Below, one piece after another: positions 17,742-27,321 of a stretch of 64,000 nucleotides of DNA. The first letter of the stretch is position 1; every line of letters begins with the position of its first letter. Origin of the DNA: Pedobacter sp. MC2016-24. Lineage in GTDB: Bacteria > Bacteroidota > Bacteroidia > Sphingobacteriales > Sphingobacteriaceae. The stretch spans positions 1 through 64,000 of the forward strand of contig NZ_JADFBX010000011.1 in assembly GCF_015223055.1 (NCBI RefSeq). Direction: 5' to 3'. The notes under the pieces were generated by a model that saw only the letters and a program-made list of their open reading frames with translations, ran no database searches and was not told the DNA's origin. The position numbers and the translations under genes are program-made.

Positions 17742-19087
17742 ACTGGCTGTATGTATTGGAAGCAAATATCTATCTAAGCCTGTTCTACGCGCTTTACCGG
17801 ATATTCTTACATCAGGAGACATTTTACAGCTTGAACCGCTATTACCTGATCTGCAGCACGGTAATCGCCTTTGTTCTGCCACTGTGCCAGGTCAGCATAT
17901 TGGGGAATTTGAAGCGGATGCCGACTAACTTAGTCGCTGTGGACATGAAATCCGACCTGTTACCTATAACATCAGTCAGCAACCCGGATCTGCTTACTCA
18001 ACTGTTAAAATATGGGTACTTAAGCATCACGGCTACCTTGCTGCTTTCCTTACTTTTCAACCTATATAAATTAGCCAGGCTGTACTTCAGAGCACAAATA
18101 CAACGGAAAGGAAAGGTTATTTTTGCAAGTCTGGAGGGTCAATCTACCGCTTTTTCCTTCTTCAATTTACTTTTCATCCAGCCAAACATCGAAGAAAAAG
18201 CGACTATAATCAGGCATGAAATGGTTCATATCCGCCAAAAACACAGCTTTGACATACTATTTTTTGAAATAGTCAGGGCTTTAAACTGGATCAATCCCCT
18301 GAGCTGGATCTTGCTGAATGACATCAAACTCGTTCACGAGTACATCGCAGATCAAGCAACTTTAAATCCCGACTTACCCAGGCATGACTACGCCATGTTT
18401 CTGATAAACAATTCTTTTGGCCCCATCCAAAGCCAGCTTAGCAATCAAATTTTCAATCCACCCATCTTAAAAAAAAGAATCCAAATGTTAAACAAAGAAA
18501 AATCACCACAAAGGGCAAAACTCAGGTTATTACTTGCAGTGCCCCTTGTTACGGGTATGCTCTGTGTATCCAGCCTGGCTTTTACCAAAGATTATGCGGT
18601 AATCGACCTTTATCCTCAAAAAACGGCGACAATCAGACAGGAACCGGTTAAAAAGAACAATAGTAAAGGAACTGAGAAACCGGTGCGACTAGAATCAAAA
18701 AAAGAGTTTTACGTATTACAGGAATACGATCCAAAAACCGAAACCGTAAGCATCCTCGAAAAAAGATTACTGGTTATCAATGGAAAAATAGCCGAAAAAA
18801 CAAAGGTTACGATGATTGAAGACATGGATTACATCGATGAACTGAAAGGCCCTGCCGCAAAAGCAAAATATGGAGCTGCAGGGGCTAATGGTGCACTGGA
18901 GTTCCACGGAAAGCACATCAAAACCTATGCTGTACCACCGCCACCTGTAGCACCGCAAACGCCACCACCTCCTCCAAAATCACCTCCTGTCCCACCTGCT
19001 CCGCCTGTTCCTCCAGTAAAAACCGAAAAAGGTAAAGGATCAAGAACAAGCAAGACTATAGAAAAGCATGTATTAAAAGTCAATTAG
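17738..19087 (+). CDS. M56 (BlaR1-like) membrane metallopeptidase with TonB-plug-like tail
   Basis: A 449-residue polytopic protease-sensor. Hydrophobic helices lie near residues 8-25, 35-55, 93-112 and 262-283. The cytoplasmic zinc site is HEMVH (160-164) with the third ligand Glu at 201 in LVHEYIAD. BlaR1-type enzymes sense an outside ligand and cleave the partner repressor. The C-terminal periplasmic region here is not a penicillin-binding domain. Instead it holds a segment KYGAAGANGALEF (377-389), which resembles the conserved end of TonB-dependent receptor plug domains, and then a proline-rich tail of about 35 residues. That type of tail is known in Bacteroidota M56 proteins; its ligand is unknown. 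Confidence 0.88.
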   Translation: MNWLYVLEANIYLSLFYALYRIFLHQETFYSLNRYYLICSTVIAFVLPLCQVSILGNLKRMPTNLVAVDMKSDLLPITSVSNPDLLTQLLKYGYLSITATLLLSLLFNLYKLARLYFRAQIQRKGKVIFASLEGQSTAFSFFNLLFIQPNIEEKATIIRHEMVHIRQKHSFDILFFEIVRALNWINPLSWILLNDIKLVHEYIADQATLNPDLPRHDYAMFLINNSFGPIQSQLSNQIFNPPILKKRIQMLNKEKSPQRAKLRLLLAVPLVTGMLCVSSLAFTKDYAVIDLYPQKTATIRQEPVKKNNSKGTEKPVRLESKKEFYVLQEYDPKTETVSILEKRLLVINGKIAEKTKVTMIEDMDYIDELKGPAAKAKYGAAGANGALEFHGKHIKTYAVPPPPVAPQTPPPPPKSPPVPPAPPVPPVKTEKGKGSRTSKTIEKHVLKVN

Positions 19088-19094
19088 AAATTCC

Positions 19095-19727
19095 TTACTG
19101 AGGAATATAAACCACGTATTTAGTTTCAAAAAAGTCTTCTTTAAAGTAGGCTGAAAGCGGATATAGTTCCGCTTTTAGTCGTGATTCGGCCAGCTCCTCT
19201 TTTAAATCCCCGCCTTTCAAATATAAAATGCCATTCGGAATTGCATTTTTTGATTCTTTATTGAACTTACCTTTTACCCAGGGATAAAAGTCGATCAGAC
19301 GCGTAACTGCCCGGGAAACCACAAAATCATATTTATCGGTCACCTGCTCCGCTCTCAAATGGCTTGCTTTCACATTTTTTAGCCCCAAAGCAAGCGCAAC
19401 TTCTGTCACTACTTTAATCTTTTTACCAATAGAATCCACCAGGTGAAACTGTGTTTCCGGAAATAAAATGGCTAAAGGGATACCTGGAAAACCACCACCA
19501 GTCCCAACATCAAGCACCTTTTCAGCAGGCTTAAACGTGCAAAACTTGGCTATTCCTAAGGAATGTAAAATGTGGCGCTCATACAATTCTTCAATGTCTT
19601 TTCTCGAAATCACATTGATCTGCGCATTCCAAAAGCTGTATAAATCATACAACTGATCAAACTGGGCGATTTGCTTTTCTGTTAGATCCTTAAAATATTC
19701 CTGTATTAACGTTGATTTTATTTCCAC
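19095..19727 (-). CDS. rsmG: 16S rRNA (guanine-527 N7)-methyltransferase RsmG
   Basis: A 210-residue S-adenosylmethionine-dependent enzyme that methylates G527 of 16S rRNA. The motif I loop VLDVGTGGGFPGIPLA, the second motif FHLVDSIGKKIKV and the late VSRAVTRL segment are all typical. Length matches the family. Its start overlaps the stop region of the upstream glycosyltransferase by 10 bases, so the two are translated from one message. Loss of this enzyme gives low-level streptomycin resistance in other bacteria; here it looks intact. Confidence 0.95.
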   Translation of the reverse strand: MEIKSTLIQEYFKDLTEKQIAQFDQLYDLYSFWNAQINVISRKDIEELYERHILHSLGIAKFCTFKPAEKVLDVGTGGGFPGIPLAILFPETQFHLVDSIGKKIKVVTEVALALGLKNVKASHLRAEQVTDKYDFVVSRAVTRLIDFYPWVKGKFNKESKNAIPNGILYLKGGDLKEELAESRLKAELYPLSAYFKEDFFETKYVVYIPQ

Positions 19728-20839
19728 TGTACTTTTTTAACAAATATAGACAGAAAGCCATTAATCACCAGAAAAATGAACAATAGAATGTCCAATACCG
19801 GGAACCACCACCTTAAGTCTGCATAATTTAACCTTTTTAATAATTTAGGATACACAAAGCAGCGTATCAATATACTCAATCCCAATACACCTAAAGCGGG
19901 GTAAAGCGTTGCTTTAAAACAAAACAGCGCTGCCAACAATACATAGAACAGGAATTGAAATATCGCCTGAACGGACAGTACAAATCGATGTTTCGCTTTA
20001 TACAATTTACCGGCCCCAAAATGTCTCTTCTTTTGGCGCAAATAGCCTTTCAACGTTGTATTGGGTTCGCTCCAGACCTGTGTATCGGGGTGGATACAGA
20101 TCGCTGTATTGTGGCTGTTTGCGTGTGCATTGACAAACAAATCATCGTCTCCTGAAGGAATATGCATGTGCGCTGCAAAACCTTTATGCTTAAAAAACAA
20201 GGTTTTTTTATACGCCATATTTCTGCCAACTCCCATATAAGGATTCCCTTTCAACGCGAAAGAAAGATAATTCACCGCAGTAAAAAAGGTTTCAAAACGG
20301 ATCAAACTGTTCAGAATCCCTCTTCTTTTCAAATAGGGCGAATAGCCTAAAAGGATCTCTACATCCTGATCTTCAGGTTGTTGCATGCCAATCAACCAGT
20401 TTTTTGACGCTGGCAAACAATCTGCATCCGTAAATACCAGCCATTCATTAGCAGCGGCTTTAATTCCCATGGTTACCGCGAATTTCTTACCTGCAATAAA
20501 CTTACTGCCTTCACTAACGGTAACCACCTTAAGTCGCTTGTATTGCTTCGCAAATGTTTCCAGGAGTTGCGCGGTACCATCCCAGGAGCGGTCATCTACA
20601 ACAACCACCTCAAAATCAGGATAATCCTGTTCCAGCACAGCCGGAAGATAGGTCTTTAAATTCTCGAGTTCATTGCGGGCACAAAGCACTACGCTGAGCG
20701 GCTTATGGCCATTTCGGGGCAATTCTGCTATAGGAACCACAGCTAATTTCAGATGTACAAACAAGCTGAAATACAACTGAATCAAAAAACAAAAAACTAA
20801 TGCGCCGAGCAGGCTTATCTCTAAAAAGGTTAATTCCAC
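19718..20839 (-). CDS. Membrane-bound family 2 glycosyltransferase
   Basis: A 373-residue inverting glycosyltransferase of the GT2 family. An N-terminal transmembrane helix (residues 7-30) is followed by the GT-A domain: SVVLCARNE, VVVDDRSWDGT, and the metal-binding DxD motif in VFTDADCLP. The acceptor-side segment PSGDDDLFV and a Q-x-x-K/R-R-H region (RQKKRHFGAG) follow, then two or three C-terminal helices (290-315, 320-340, 350-370). This layout resembles enzymes that make extracellular polysaccharide or glycolipids. It shares a transcript with rsmG. Donor and acceptor sugars cannot be inferred. Confidence 0.87.
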   Translation of the reverse strand: MELTFLEISLLGALVFCFLIQLYFSLFVHLKLAVVPIAELPRNGHKPLSVVLCARNELENLKTYLPAVLEQDYPDFEVVVVDDRSWDGTAQLLETFAKQYKRLKVVTVSEGSKFIAGKKFAVTMGIKAAANEWLVFTDADCLPASKNWLIGMQQPEDQDVEILLGYSPYLKRRGILNSLIRFETFFTAVNYLSFALKGNPYMGVGRNMAYKKTLFFKHKGFAAHMHIPSGDDDLFVNAHANSHNTAICIHPDTQVWSEPNTTLKGYLRQKKRHFGAGKLYKAKHRFVLSVQAIFQFLFYVLLAALFCFKATLYPALGVLGLSILIRCFVYPKLLKRLNYADLRWWFPVLDILLFIFLVINGFLSIFVKKVQWK

Positions 20840-20935
20840 GATGTATTTTTGAAAAGGGTCAAATTTCTGATTTTTAATCTGTAATGTTCGTTTATGTTGA
20901 TAAAAAATTTAGCCCATTAATAGCCCGATTTTTGC

Positions 20936-20943
20936 TATTTTTG
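20936..20943 (+). promoter_or_regulatory. -7 box before tgt
   Basis: TATTTTTG matches TAnnTTTG and is 25 bases before the ATG at 20969. It supports that ATG rather than the TTG at 20954 as start. Confidence 0.55.
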
Positions 20944-20968
20944 CGCAGATTTTTTGAAGGGCAGATTT

Positions 20969-22099
20969 ATGAAGTTTAATTTAGAAGCAAGCGATATACA
21001 TTCCAAGGCAAGAGCCGGAACGATTACCACCGATCACGGTGACATCCAAACCCCGATTTTCATGCCTGTAGGTACCGCAGGAACGGTTAAAGCCGTTCAC
21101 CAGCGCGAACTGGAAAATGACATCAACGCTCAGATCATCTTGGGAAATACCTACCATTTATACCTCAGGCCAGGTCTCGACATCATCGAACCTGCCGGTG
21201 GCTTACATAAATTTATTGGCTGGGACCGCCCGATTTTAACAGATAGCGGTGGCTACCAGGTCTATTCTCTAAGTAAAGTGAGAAAAATAAAGGAGGAAGG
21301 TGTAACTTTTCGCTCACACATTGACGGCTCCAAACATTTATTTACACCGGAGTATGCCATGGATATTCAACGTACCATTGGTGCAGATATCATCATGGCC
21401 TTTGACGAATGTACACCATACCCCTGCGATTACCGGTATGCGGCCAATTCGATCAATATGACCCATCGCTGGTTAAAGCGTTGCTGCAATCGTTTTGATA
21501 CTACAGAACCAAAATATGGCTTCAATCAAACGCTTTTTCCAATTGTACAAGGCTCTGTATATAAAGACCTCAGGGTAAAATCTGCTGAATTTATCGCGTC
21601 CATGGATCGCGAAGGCAATGCAATCGGCGGTTTATCCGTAGGAGAACCTGCTGAAGAGATGTATGGAATGACCGAAGTGGTATGTAATGTACTACCTGTA
21701 GAAAAACCGCGTTATCTAATGGGCGTAGGCACACCGATCAATATCCTGGAAAACATTGCTTTAGGCGTTGACATGTTCGATTGCGTAATGCCTACCCGAA
21801 ATGCGAGAAATGGCATGCTTTTTACTAAAAACGGCATTATAAATATTGGCAATAAGAAATGGGCAAATGACTTTACACCAATTGAAGCGGACAGTGATCT
21901 GTATGCCGACAGGGTGTATACTAAAGCCTATTTGAGGCATCTGATGCACTCTAAAGAGATGCTGGGTGCGCAAATTGCAACTTTACACAACCTGCATTTT
22001 TACTTGTGGCTGGTTAAACAAGCCCGGGAAAAGATCATCAGCGGCGAATTTTACGCCTGGAAGAACAAAATGGTGACTATATTAGGTAATAAATTATAA
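20969..22099 (+). CDS. tgt: tRNA-guanine transglycosylase, zinc-site residues replaced
   Basis: Exchanges guanine 34 of certain tRNAs for preQ1 in queuosine synthesis. About 376 residues from the ATG at 20969. Core motifs are present: ILTDSGGYQVYS with the active-site Asp, SHIDGSKH, GGLSVGEP, and MPTRNARNG with the nucleophilic Asp just before it. In well-studied bacterial enzymes a Cys-x-Cys-x2-Cys...His zinc site lies in the C-terminal part. Here the corresponding stretch at about residues 306-317 reads EADSDLYADRVY, with no cysteine. The site is therefore lost, although the fold around it (YLRHLM...LGAQIATLHNLHFY) is kept. It leads an operon with an LptG-type permease, zero bases apart. 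Confidence 0.94.
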   Translation: MKFNLEASDIHSKARAGTITTDHGDIQTPIFMPVGTAGTVKAVHQRELENDINAQIILGNTYHLYLRPGLDIIEPAGGLHKFIGWDRPILTDSGGYQVYSLSKVRKIKEEGVTFRSHIDGSKHLFTPEYAMDIQRTIGADIIMAFDECTPYPCDYRYAANSINMTHRWLKRCCNRFDTTEPKYGFNQTLFPIVQGSVYKDLRVKSAEFIASMDREGNAIGGLSVGEPAEEMYGMTEVVCNVLPVEKPRYLMGVGTPINILENIALGVDMFDCVMPTRNARNGMLFTKNGIINIGNKKWANDFTPIEADSDLYADRVYTKAYLRHLMHSKEMLGAQIATLHNLHFYLWLVKQAREKIISGEFYAWKNKMVTILGNKL

Positions 22100-23203
22100 A
22101 TGAATATCATTAAAGGCAGGATCAAAATCATCGATTGGTACATCATCAGTAAATACCTGGGTACATTTATATATACCCTAACCTTATTTATTGTGATCAT
22201 CATTATTTTTGATCTTTCCGAGAAACTGGATGATTTCCTGGGTGCAAACCTAACCTTTTGGCAGGTCATCTCCTTATATTACGCAGGTTCGATTCCTTTC
22301 TATGTCAACATGCTCTCTCCCCTGATCAATTTTATTGCCGTGATTTTTTTTACGGCAAAGATGGCCGACCAGACCGAGATCGTACCTATTTTAAGTGGAG
22401 GAGTAAGCTTTAACCGCTTTCTTTTACCCTATTTCATCTCCGCTTTCATCATATTCGCGGCCAACCTGGCATCGAATCTCTACATATTACCCTATACCAA
22501 CCAGCTTAAAAACAGCTTTGAAAACAACTATGTAAAGAAAAATGACCCGTCCAGCAAGAGCAATATCCACATGAAGCTGGATGACCATACCTTTATTTAC
22601 ATGGATAACTTTGACAACAAGACCAAAACAGGCACCAGGTTCTCTCTGGATAATTTTAATGGCGATGAGCTGACTAAAAAGCTGGTGGCTGATGAGATCA
22701 AATGGGATTCCTTAAAGCGCTCCTGGACCTTAAGAAACTACTCTGTAAGGAATGTAAAAGGCCTCAAAGAAACCTTTATCAGCGGGGCTTCCTTAACCAA
22801 GGACACGGTATTGGATATGCGCCCGGATGATTTTTCAGCATATGACAACATCTTTGAAAACCTGAGTAACAAGGAACTTTCAGATAAAATTAAGAAGGAA
22901 AAAATAAGGGGCTCCGGTATCATGAATGACCTTTTATTTGAGCAATATAAACGTTATTTACACCCCCTGTCAGCCTTCGTTCTGACACTGATTGGTGTCG
23001 CATTATCCTCCAGAAAGGTTCGCGGAGGGGTCGGATTGCCTTTAGGGATCGGAATTCTATTAAGTTTTGGTTACATCGTTTTTAACCAGTTCGCTAAAAT
23101 GTTTTCGCTAAAAGGCGGCATGCCACCTTTACTCGCAGTACTTGCGCCGACCATATTCTTCGGCTTACTCGGACTTTACCTGCTTAGAAAAGCACCAAAA
23201 TAA
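22100..23203 (+). CDS. lptG: LptG/LptF-type lipopolysaccharide export permease
   Basis: A 367-residue member of the YjgP/YjgQ family, the inner-membrane subunits that extract lipopolysaccharide for the Lpt bridge. Three N-terminal helices (about 15-35, 55-85, 100-125), a periplasmic beta-jellyroll region (135-265) and three C-terminal helices (285-365) give the standard topology. The start of the first helix (DWYIISKYLGTF) and the loop GGVSFNRFLLP are typical. It begins at the base after the tgt stop. I cannot tell LptF from LptG with certainty; the single copy in this window suggests the partner lies elsewhere. Confidence 0.85.
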   Translation: MNIIKGRIKIIDWYIISKYLGTFIYTLTLFIVIIIIFDLSEKLDDFLGANLTFWQVISLYYAGSIPFYVNMLSPLINFIAVIFFTAKMADQTEIVPILSGGVSFNRFLLPYFISAFIIFAANLASNLYILPYTNQLKNSFENNYVKKNDPSSKSNIHMKLDDHTFIYMDNFDNKTKTGTRFSLDNFNGDELTKKLVADEIKWDSLKRSWTLRNYSVRNVKGLKETFISGASLTKDTVLDMRPDDFSAYDNIFENLSNKELSDKIKKEKIRGSGIMNDLLFEQYKRYLHPLSAFVLTLIGVALSSRKVRGGVGLPLGIGILLSFGYIVFNQFAKMFSLKGGMPPLLAVLAPTIFFGLLGLYLLRKAPK

Positions 23204-24094
23204 ATGAACCAACAACCTGCAAGCACCAATAAAAATCTACTGATCTTACACTTTACAGTATTTATTTGGGGCTTCACAGGCATCCTTGGCGCTGTCATAT
23301 CCGTTGATGCAGTTCAGTTGGTATGGTATCGCGTACTCATTGCATCCATCAGCCTTTTCATCTATTTCAAACTGAGCAAAAACAGCCTTAAAGTAAGCAG
23401 AAAGCAGTTTTTAGCCTTCTTTTTCACAGGAAGCATCGTGGCCTTACACTGGATCCTCTTCTTCCATGCCATTAAAGTCTCAACCGTCTCCGTAACCCTC
23501 GTTTGCCTCTCTTCTTTTACCCTTTTTACCGCCATAATAGAGCCTTTAATCAAAAGAAAACGCATAGAAATGGGTGATGTTATCGTTGGTTTAATCATCA
23601 TTTTCGGGATTTACCTCATCTTTAAATTCGAATCAAACTATACTTTAGGCATCATTTTAGGCCTCAGTGCAGCCCTTGCCTCGAGTCTTTTCGGCGCCAT
23701 AAATTCAATATTGGTACAAAAAACCAACCCAATAACCATTGGTTTTTATGAGATTTCAGGAGCCTTTTTCTGGATTACCCTGTACCGGATTTTCGATGGA
23801 ACACTGGCCACTGAGCGCTTCGATTTAAGCGCAACAGACTGGACTTACCTGCTCCTGCTCGGCACCATTTGCACGGCAGTAGCCTATGTTGCCGGCGTCT
23901 CTGTGATGCGTACTTTGTCCGCTTTCCGGGTAGCACTCGTCACCAATCTTGAACCGGTATACGGCATCTTTTTAGCCTTCATTTTCTTTGGTACGAAAGA
24001 GGCTATGTCGACCGGATTTTACCTGGGTGCAGTCATAATTCTTGGAACAGTCTTCCTCTATCCGGTGTACAAAAAGCACAAAAACAAGTCCTGA
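23204..24094 (+). CDS. EamA-family (drug/metabolite) transporter
   Basis: A 296-residue inner-membrane protein with ten predicted helices in two EamA repeats of five (about residues 10-140 and 150-290). The repeat signature is visible in FVFIWGFTGILG-like and GLSAALASSLFGA segments and the late NLEPVYGIFLAF, which matches the conserved end of the second repeat. Such proteins export amino acids or other small metabolites; the substrate is unknown. It starts at the base after the lptG stop, so tgt, lptG and this gene form a three-gene operon. Confidence 0.88.
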   Translation: MNQQPASTNKNLLILHFTVFIWGFTGILGAVISVDAVQLVWYRVLIASISLFIYFKLSKNSLKVSRKQFLAFFFTGSIVALHWILFFHAIKVSTVSVTLVCLSSFTLFTAIIEPLIKRKRIEMGDVIVGLIIIFGIYLIFKFESNYTLGIILGLSAALASSLFGAINSILVQKTNPITIGFYEISGAFFWITLYRIFDGTLATERFDLSATDWTYLLLLGTICTAVAYVAGVSVMRTLSAFRVALVTNLEPVYGIFLAFIFFGTKEAMSTGFYLGAVIILGTVFLYPVYKKHKNKS

Positions 24095-24505
24095 CCAATG
24101 CCTAAAAACAAGGGGTAGGGGATGGGGATCCAACTGTAAAACCAGCTCCAAAAATCACATCCCAAGGGCGAAAACCATGCCCTGAAATCCAGGTGAGTTC
24201 AACCTTAACTTCAACTACATCCCTACACTTTTCCAAAAAGCAAGGCCTAAATTTTATTTGAATTTGCGAAGCAAATAGTGTACCTTAATCGAGGATTAAG
24301 CCCTGCAAAACAGAATGGACACAGAAATGTAAAACCACAGCTAAAAACCAATAAATAAACCACAAAAAACACGAAACAAGCTTGTAAAAATAAAACATTA
24401 AAATACTGAAAATCAATCAAAAAAATCAGTCAATATCAAATAAAAGATTAAATAAAATCAAGTTAAAAAAATATGAAATACTAATTATTTTAGCAAACAT
24501 AAAAT
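24095..24505 (+). other. Intergenic stretch of about 410 bases
   Basis: No gene is seen. Near the start three G4 runs occur close together (24112-24127). A small perfect hairpin ATTTGC-GAA-GCAAAT is at 24262-24276. From about 24330 the sequence is strongly A-rich, with no exact -7 box; the nearest resemblance is TTATTTTAGC just before the next gene. No terminator hairpin follows the EamA gene. Confidence 0.6.
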
Positions 24506-27316
24506 ATGACGCAAAATAAAGAAATTAAAAAACTGATAATCAAATCTATAATAACAATAAGCTTAACCTTAACATCACATGGTAGTTTTGCACAGATATT
24601 CAATGCAGAACAAAACCCACTTAGTGTAAAATGGCGTCAGATAAGCGTGTCCGGATTCCGGTTGATTTACCCAACAGAACTTGAGCGTGAGGCACAGCGA
24701 ATGGCCAACACGGTAAGCCATATTTACCCACAGATCGGAAACAGTTTAGGGCGACAAAAAACGAGCATTCCAATCCTGCTCCAAAACCAGGGTGTGATCG
24801 CCAATGGCTTCGTCCAGCTCGGCCCGAAGAAGTCAGAATTTTACGCCACTCCCCCACAACAATTCGACAGCCAGGATTGGCTAAACAACCTCGCGGTTCA
24901 CGAGCTCCGGCACGTAGCCCAGTTCGACAAACTCAGTGCCGGGAGACTCTACCCTTTTCCGGAACAAGTCTACCTCGCCTGGTTTGGCGTAAGTATCCCA
25001 ACCTGGTTTTTTGAAGGTGATGCGGTGAGCACTGAAACCTCCCTGACCAAAGCCGGTCGCGGACGTCAGCCATCCTGGATCATGCCTTACCGGACCAGCC
25101 TGCTCGAAGGAAAAAAACTCAGCTATTCGAAAGCTTACTTCGGATCAGAAAAAGACATCACGCCGGGATACTACCAACTCGGCTACCTCATTGCTTCAAA
25201 CATCCGCCAACAGTACGGTAAAGAAATTTTTGACGAGGTGTTAACGGACATTCAAAAAAGACCCTTCCGCCTCTACCCTTTTTCCAACAGTTTAAAAAAG
25301 TTCACAGGCAAGGGAACACAGCAATGGTTCAAAGACACACAAGACTCGATCAAAAAAAGCTGGCTTGCCCAGGCTGCATCAAGCCCTTCCAAAACTTATA
25401 CCCCGATCAACAGCCCGGCAAAAATCAACACCAATTACTACTTTCCGGTAAAATTGGAGAACGGCAAAATATTAACTTTAAAGCAAAGTAAATCTGAGAC
25501 CGCACATTTCATCACCATTGATCAAAACGGCAAAGAATCCAACCTGCTTCACATCGCCTATCAGGAACAGCCATGGTTCAGCTATGCACATGGAAAAATC
25601 GTCTGGGACGAGGTAAGATATGACCCCAGATTTCGTCAGCGAAATTACAGTGTCATCTGCAGTTACGATTTAAAAACCGGCCACACGAGCAAACTGAGCG
25701 CGAAAAGCCGGATCTTCTCCCCTTCCCTATCGGCAGATGGAAAAAAGATTGTAGCCGTAAAAATCGGACTGGATAACCAAAGCAACCTCGTTGAACTGGA
25801 CGCTGAAAATGGGGCGATCCTACGCACTTTCTCCAACCCGGACAACCTGATCCTTCAAACGCCGTCATATGACGATACAGGGCTTCTAATTGCGTTTATC
25901 AGCGTCACTGAAAAAGGCAAAGCTTTGTGGACAATGGACCAAACAGGCAAAACCACCCAGCTGATCAGCGAATCTGCACAACAACTCAGCAGACCGGTAT
26001 TCATGAAGCAGCAGATCGCTTTTAACGCCCATTATAGCGGCATTGACAACATTTACAGCGTTGACATCCGGTCTAAAAAAATAAGCGCACTGAGCGCGTC
26101 TAAATACGGCGCCTTCAACGCGACCCCCAATGCAAACAAAGACAGCATTCTTTTCAACAATTTCGGAAGTACGGGCTATAACATCGCTGCAACCGCAATA
26201 CAAGCAGAACCACTGTCAGCTAATCACTTTGTGTATTTTGGTGCAGCAGCAGAAAAACAGGAAAACACAGGCAATGTATTTGAACACATCCCGGACACCG
26301 TGTACAGCTCCAAACCCTACCGGGCCTTCAGCAACCTGTTCAATTTCCACAGCATCACACCGACCATTACCGATGACAACCAGGGCGGCCTGCAACTCAG
26401 CTCAGACAACCTGCTCAACACCCTCAACGTTTTCGCTGCAGCAGATTACCACAGCGACCTGAGGCGTTTCGAATACAGTAGCGGCTTTACGCTGAAAAGT
26501 TTTTACCCGGTCTTTAGTGCGACCTACCGCAACCGGCCGCGAAGAACTTTCTACAGCTCGGGACAAACCATCCAACAAGGCGACTGGCGTGAGAACACGA
26601 TCAAAGTCCAGGCTGCAGTTCCCATCAACCTGAATGCACTCAACGACAACTTTGGCCTGTCCGGCCGGATTGCCACCAGCTACACCCAACGTTACATGCC
26701 TGAGAACCTGCCTAAAAATTTCATCAGCACCTTGAAATTCCCAATGGAATATGGCATTACCCTAAACCACAACGTGCGTCAGGCCGAACGTGACATCGCC
26801 CCGAGATGGGGACAAATCCTGAGACTAACCTACCTCAACCAGCCCTTCGATAAACAATTGGCCGGAGAACTGTTTGCCGCTGAAGCTTACCTGTATGTAC
26901 CAGGCCTCGCAAAAAACCACTCCTTCCTGATGAATTACAATTATCAAACCACCAGCGGCATCCGAAGATATGATCAGGAAATACCGACCGTTTACGGCTA
27001 CAACAACATTCCTGCCCGCAGCAAACTATCCAACACCCTCCTGCTCAACTACCGTTTCCCAATCGCCTTTCCTGATGCAGAGCTTGGTCCGCTGGCCTAT
27101 GTCAGAAATTTAAGGGGCGGAGTATTCTGCAATTATGAAAACATTGGTTCAGAAACAAACCTGGGCGAACCAAAAACCTATGGCTTTGAACTGCGCACCA
27201 GTCTCAATGCCCTCCGTTACCAGGCCTTTGTCGATTTAGGTACGAGATTTGTCTTTGTAAACAAAATATACCATCAAAACCCTATCTTAGAATTAATTTT
27301 AAACTATAGCTTCTAA
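24506..27316 (+). CDS. HExxH peptidase-like, TolB-propeller and outer-membrane barrel protein
   Basis: A 936-residue exported protein. The signal peptide ends near residue 29 (SFA-Q). Residues 40-290 resemble the peptidase MA type of gluzincin: HELRH at 132-136 gives two zinc ligands and the general base, and WFFEGDAVSTE offers the third ligand E170. Residues 300-570 form a TolB-like beta-propeller with repeated Asp-Gly/Asn-Gly turns (SLSADGKKI, DENGAILR-type). Residues from about 640 to the final aromatic SF end look like an outer-membrane beta-barrel (alternating strands, terminal Phe). I infer a surface-anchored protease or assembly factor. Natural fusion of all three parts is seen in Bacteroidota, but the role is unknown. 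Confidence 0.78.
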   Translation: MTQNKEIKKLIIKSIITISLTLTSHGSFAQIFNAEQNPLSVKWRQISVSGFRLIYPTELEREAQRMANTVSHIYPQIGNSLGRQKTSIPILLQNQGVIANGFVQLGPKKSEFYATPPQQFDSQDWLNNLAVHELRHVAQFDKLSAGRLYPFPEQVYLAWFGVSIPTWFFEGDAVSTETSLTKAGRGRQPSWIMPYRTSLLEGKKLSYSKAYFGSEKDITPGYYQLGYLIASNIRQQYGKEIFDEVLTDIQKRPFRLYPFSNSLKKFTGKGTQQWFKDTQDSIKKSWLAQAASSPSKTYTPINSPAKINTNYYFPVKLENGKILTLKQSKSETAHFITIDQNGKESNLLHIAYQEQPWFSYAHGKIVWDEVRYDPRFRQRNYSVICSYDLKTGHTSKLSAKSRIFSPSLSADGKKIVAVKIGLDNQSNLVELDAENGAILRTFSNPDNLILQTPSYDDTGLLIAFISVTEKGKALWTMDQTGKTTQLISESAQQLSRPVFMKQQIAFNAHYSGIDNIYSVDIRSKKISALSASKYGAFNATPNANKDSILFNNFGSTGYNIAATAIQAEPLSANHFVYFGAAAEKQENTGNVFEHIPDTVYSSKPYRAFSNLFNFHSITPTITDDNQGGLQLSSDNLLNTLNVFAAADYHSDLRRFEYSSGFTLKSFYPVFSATYRNRPRRTFYSSGQTIQQGDWRENTIKVQAAVPINLNALNDNFGLSGRIATSYTQRYMPENLPKNFISTLKFPMEYGITLNHNVRQAERDIAPRWGQILRLTYLNQPFDKQLAGELFAAEAYLYVPGLAKNHSFLMNYNYQTTSGIRRYDQEIPTVYGYNNIPARSKLSNTLLLNYRFPIAFPDAELGPLAYVRNLRGGVFCNYENIGSETNLGEPKTYGFELRTSLNALRYQAFVDLGTRFVFVNKIYHQNPILELILNYSF

Positions 27317-27321
27317 CTACC

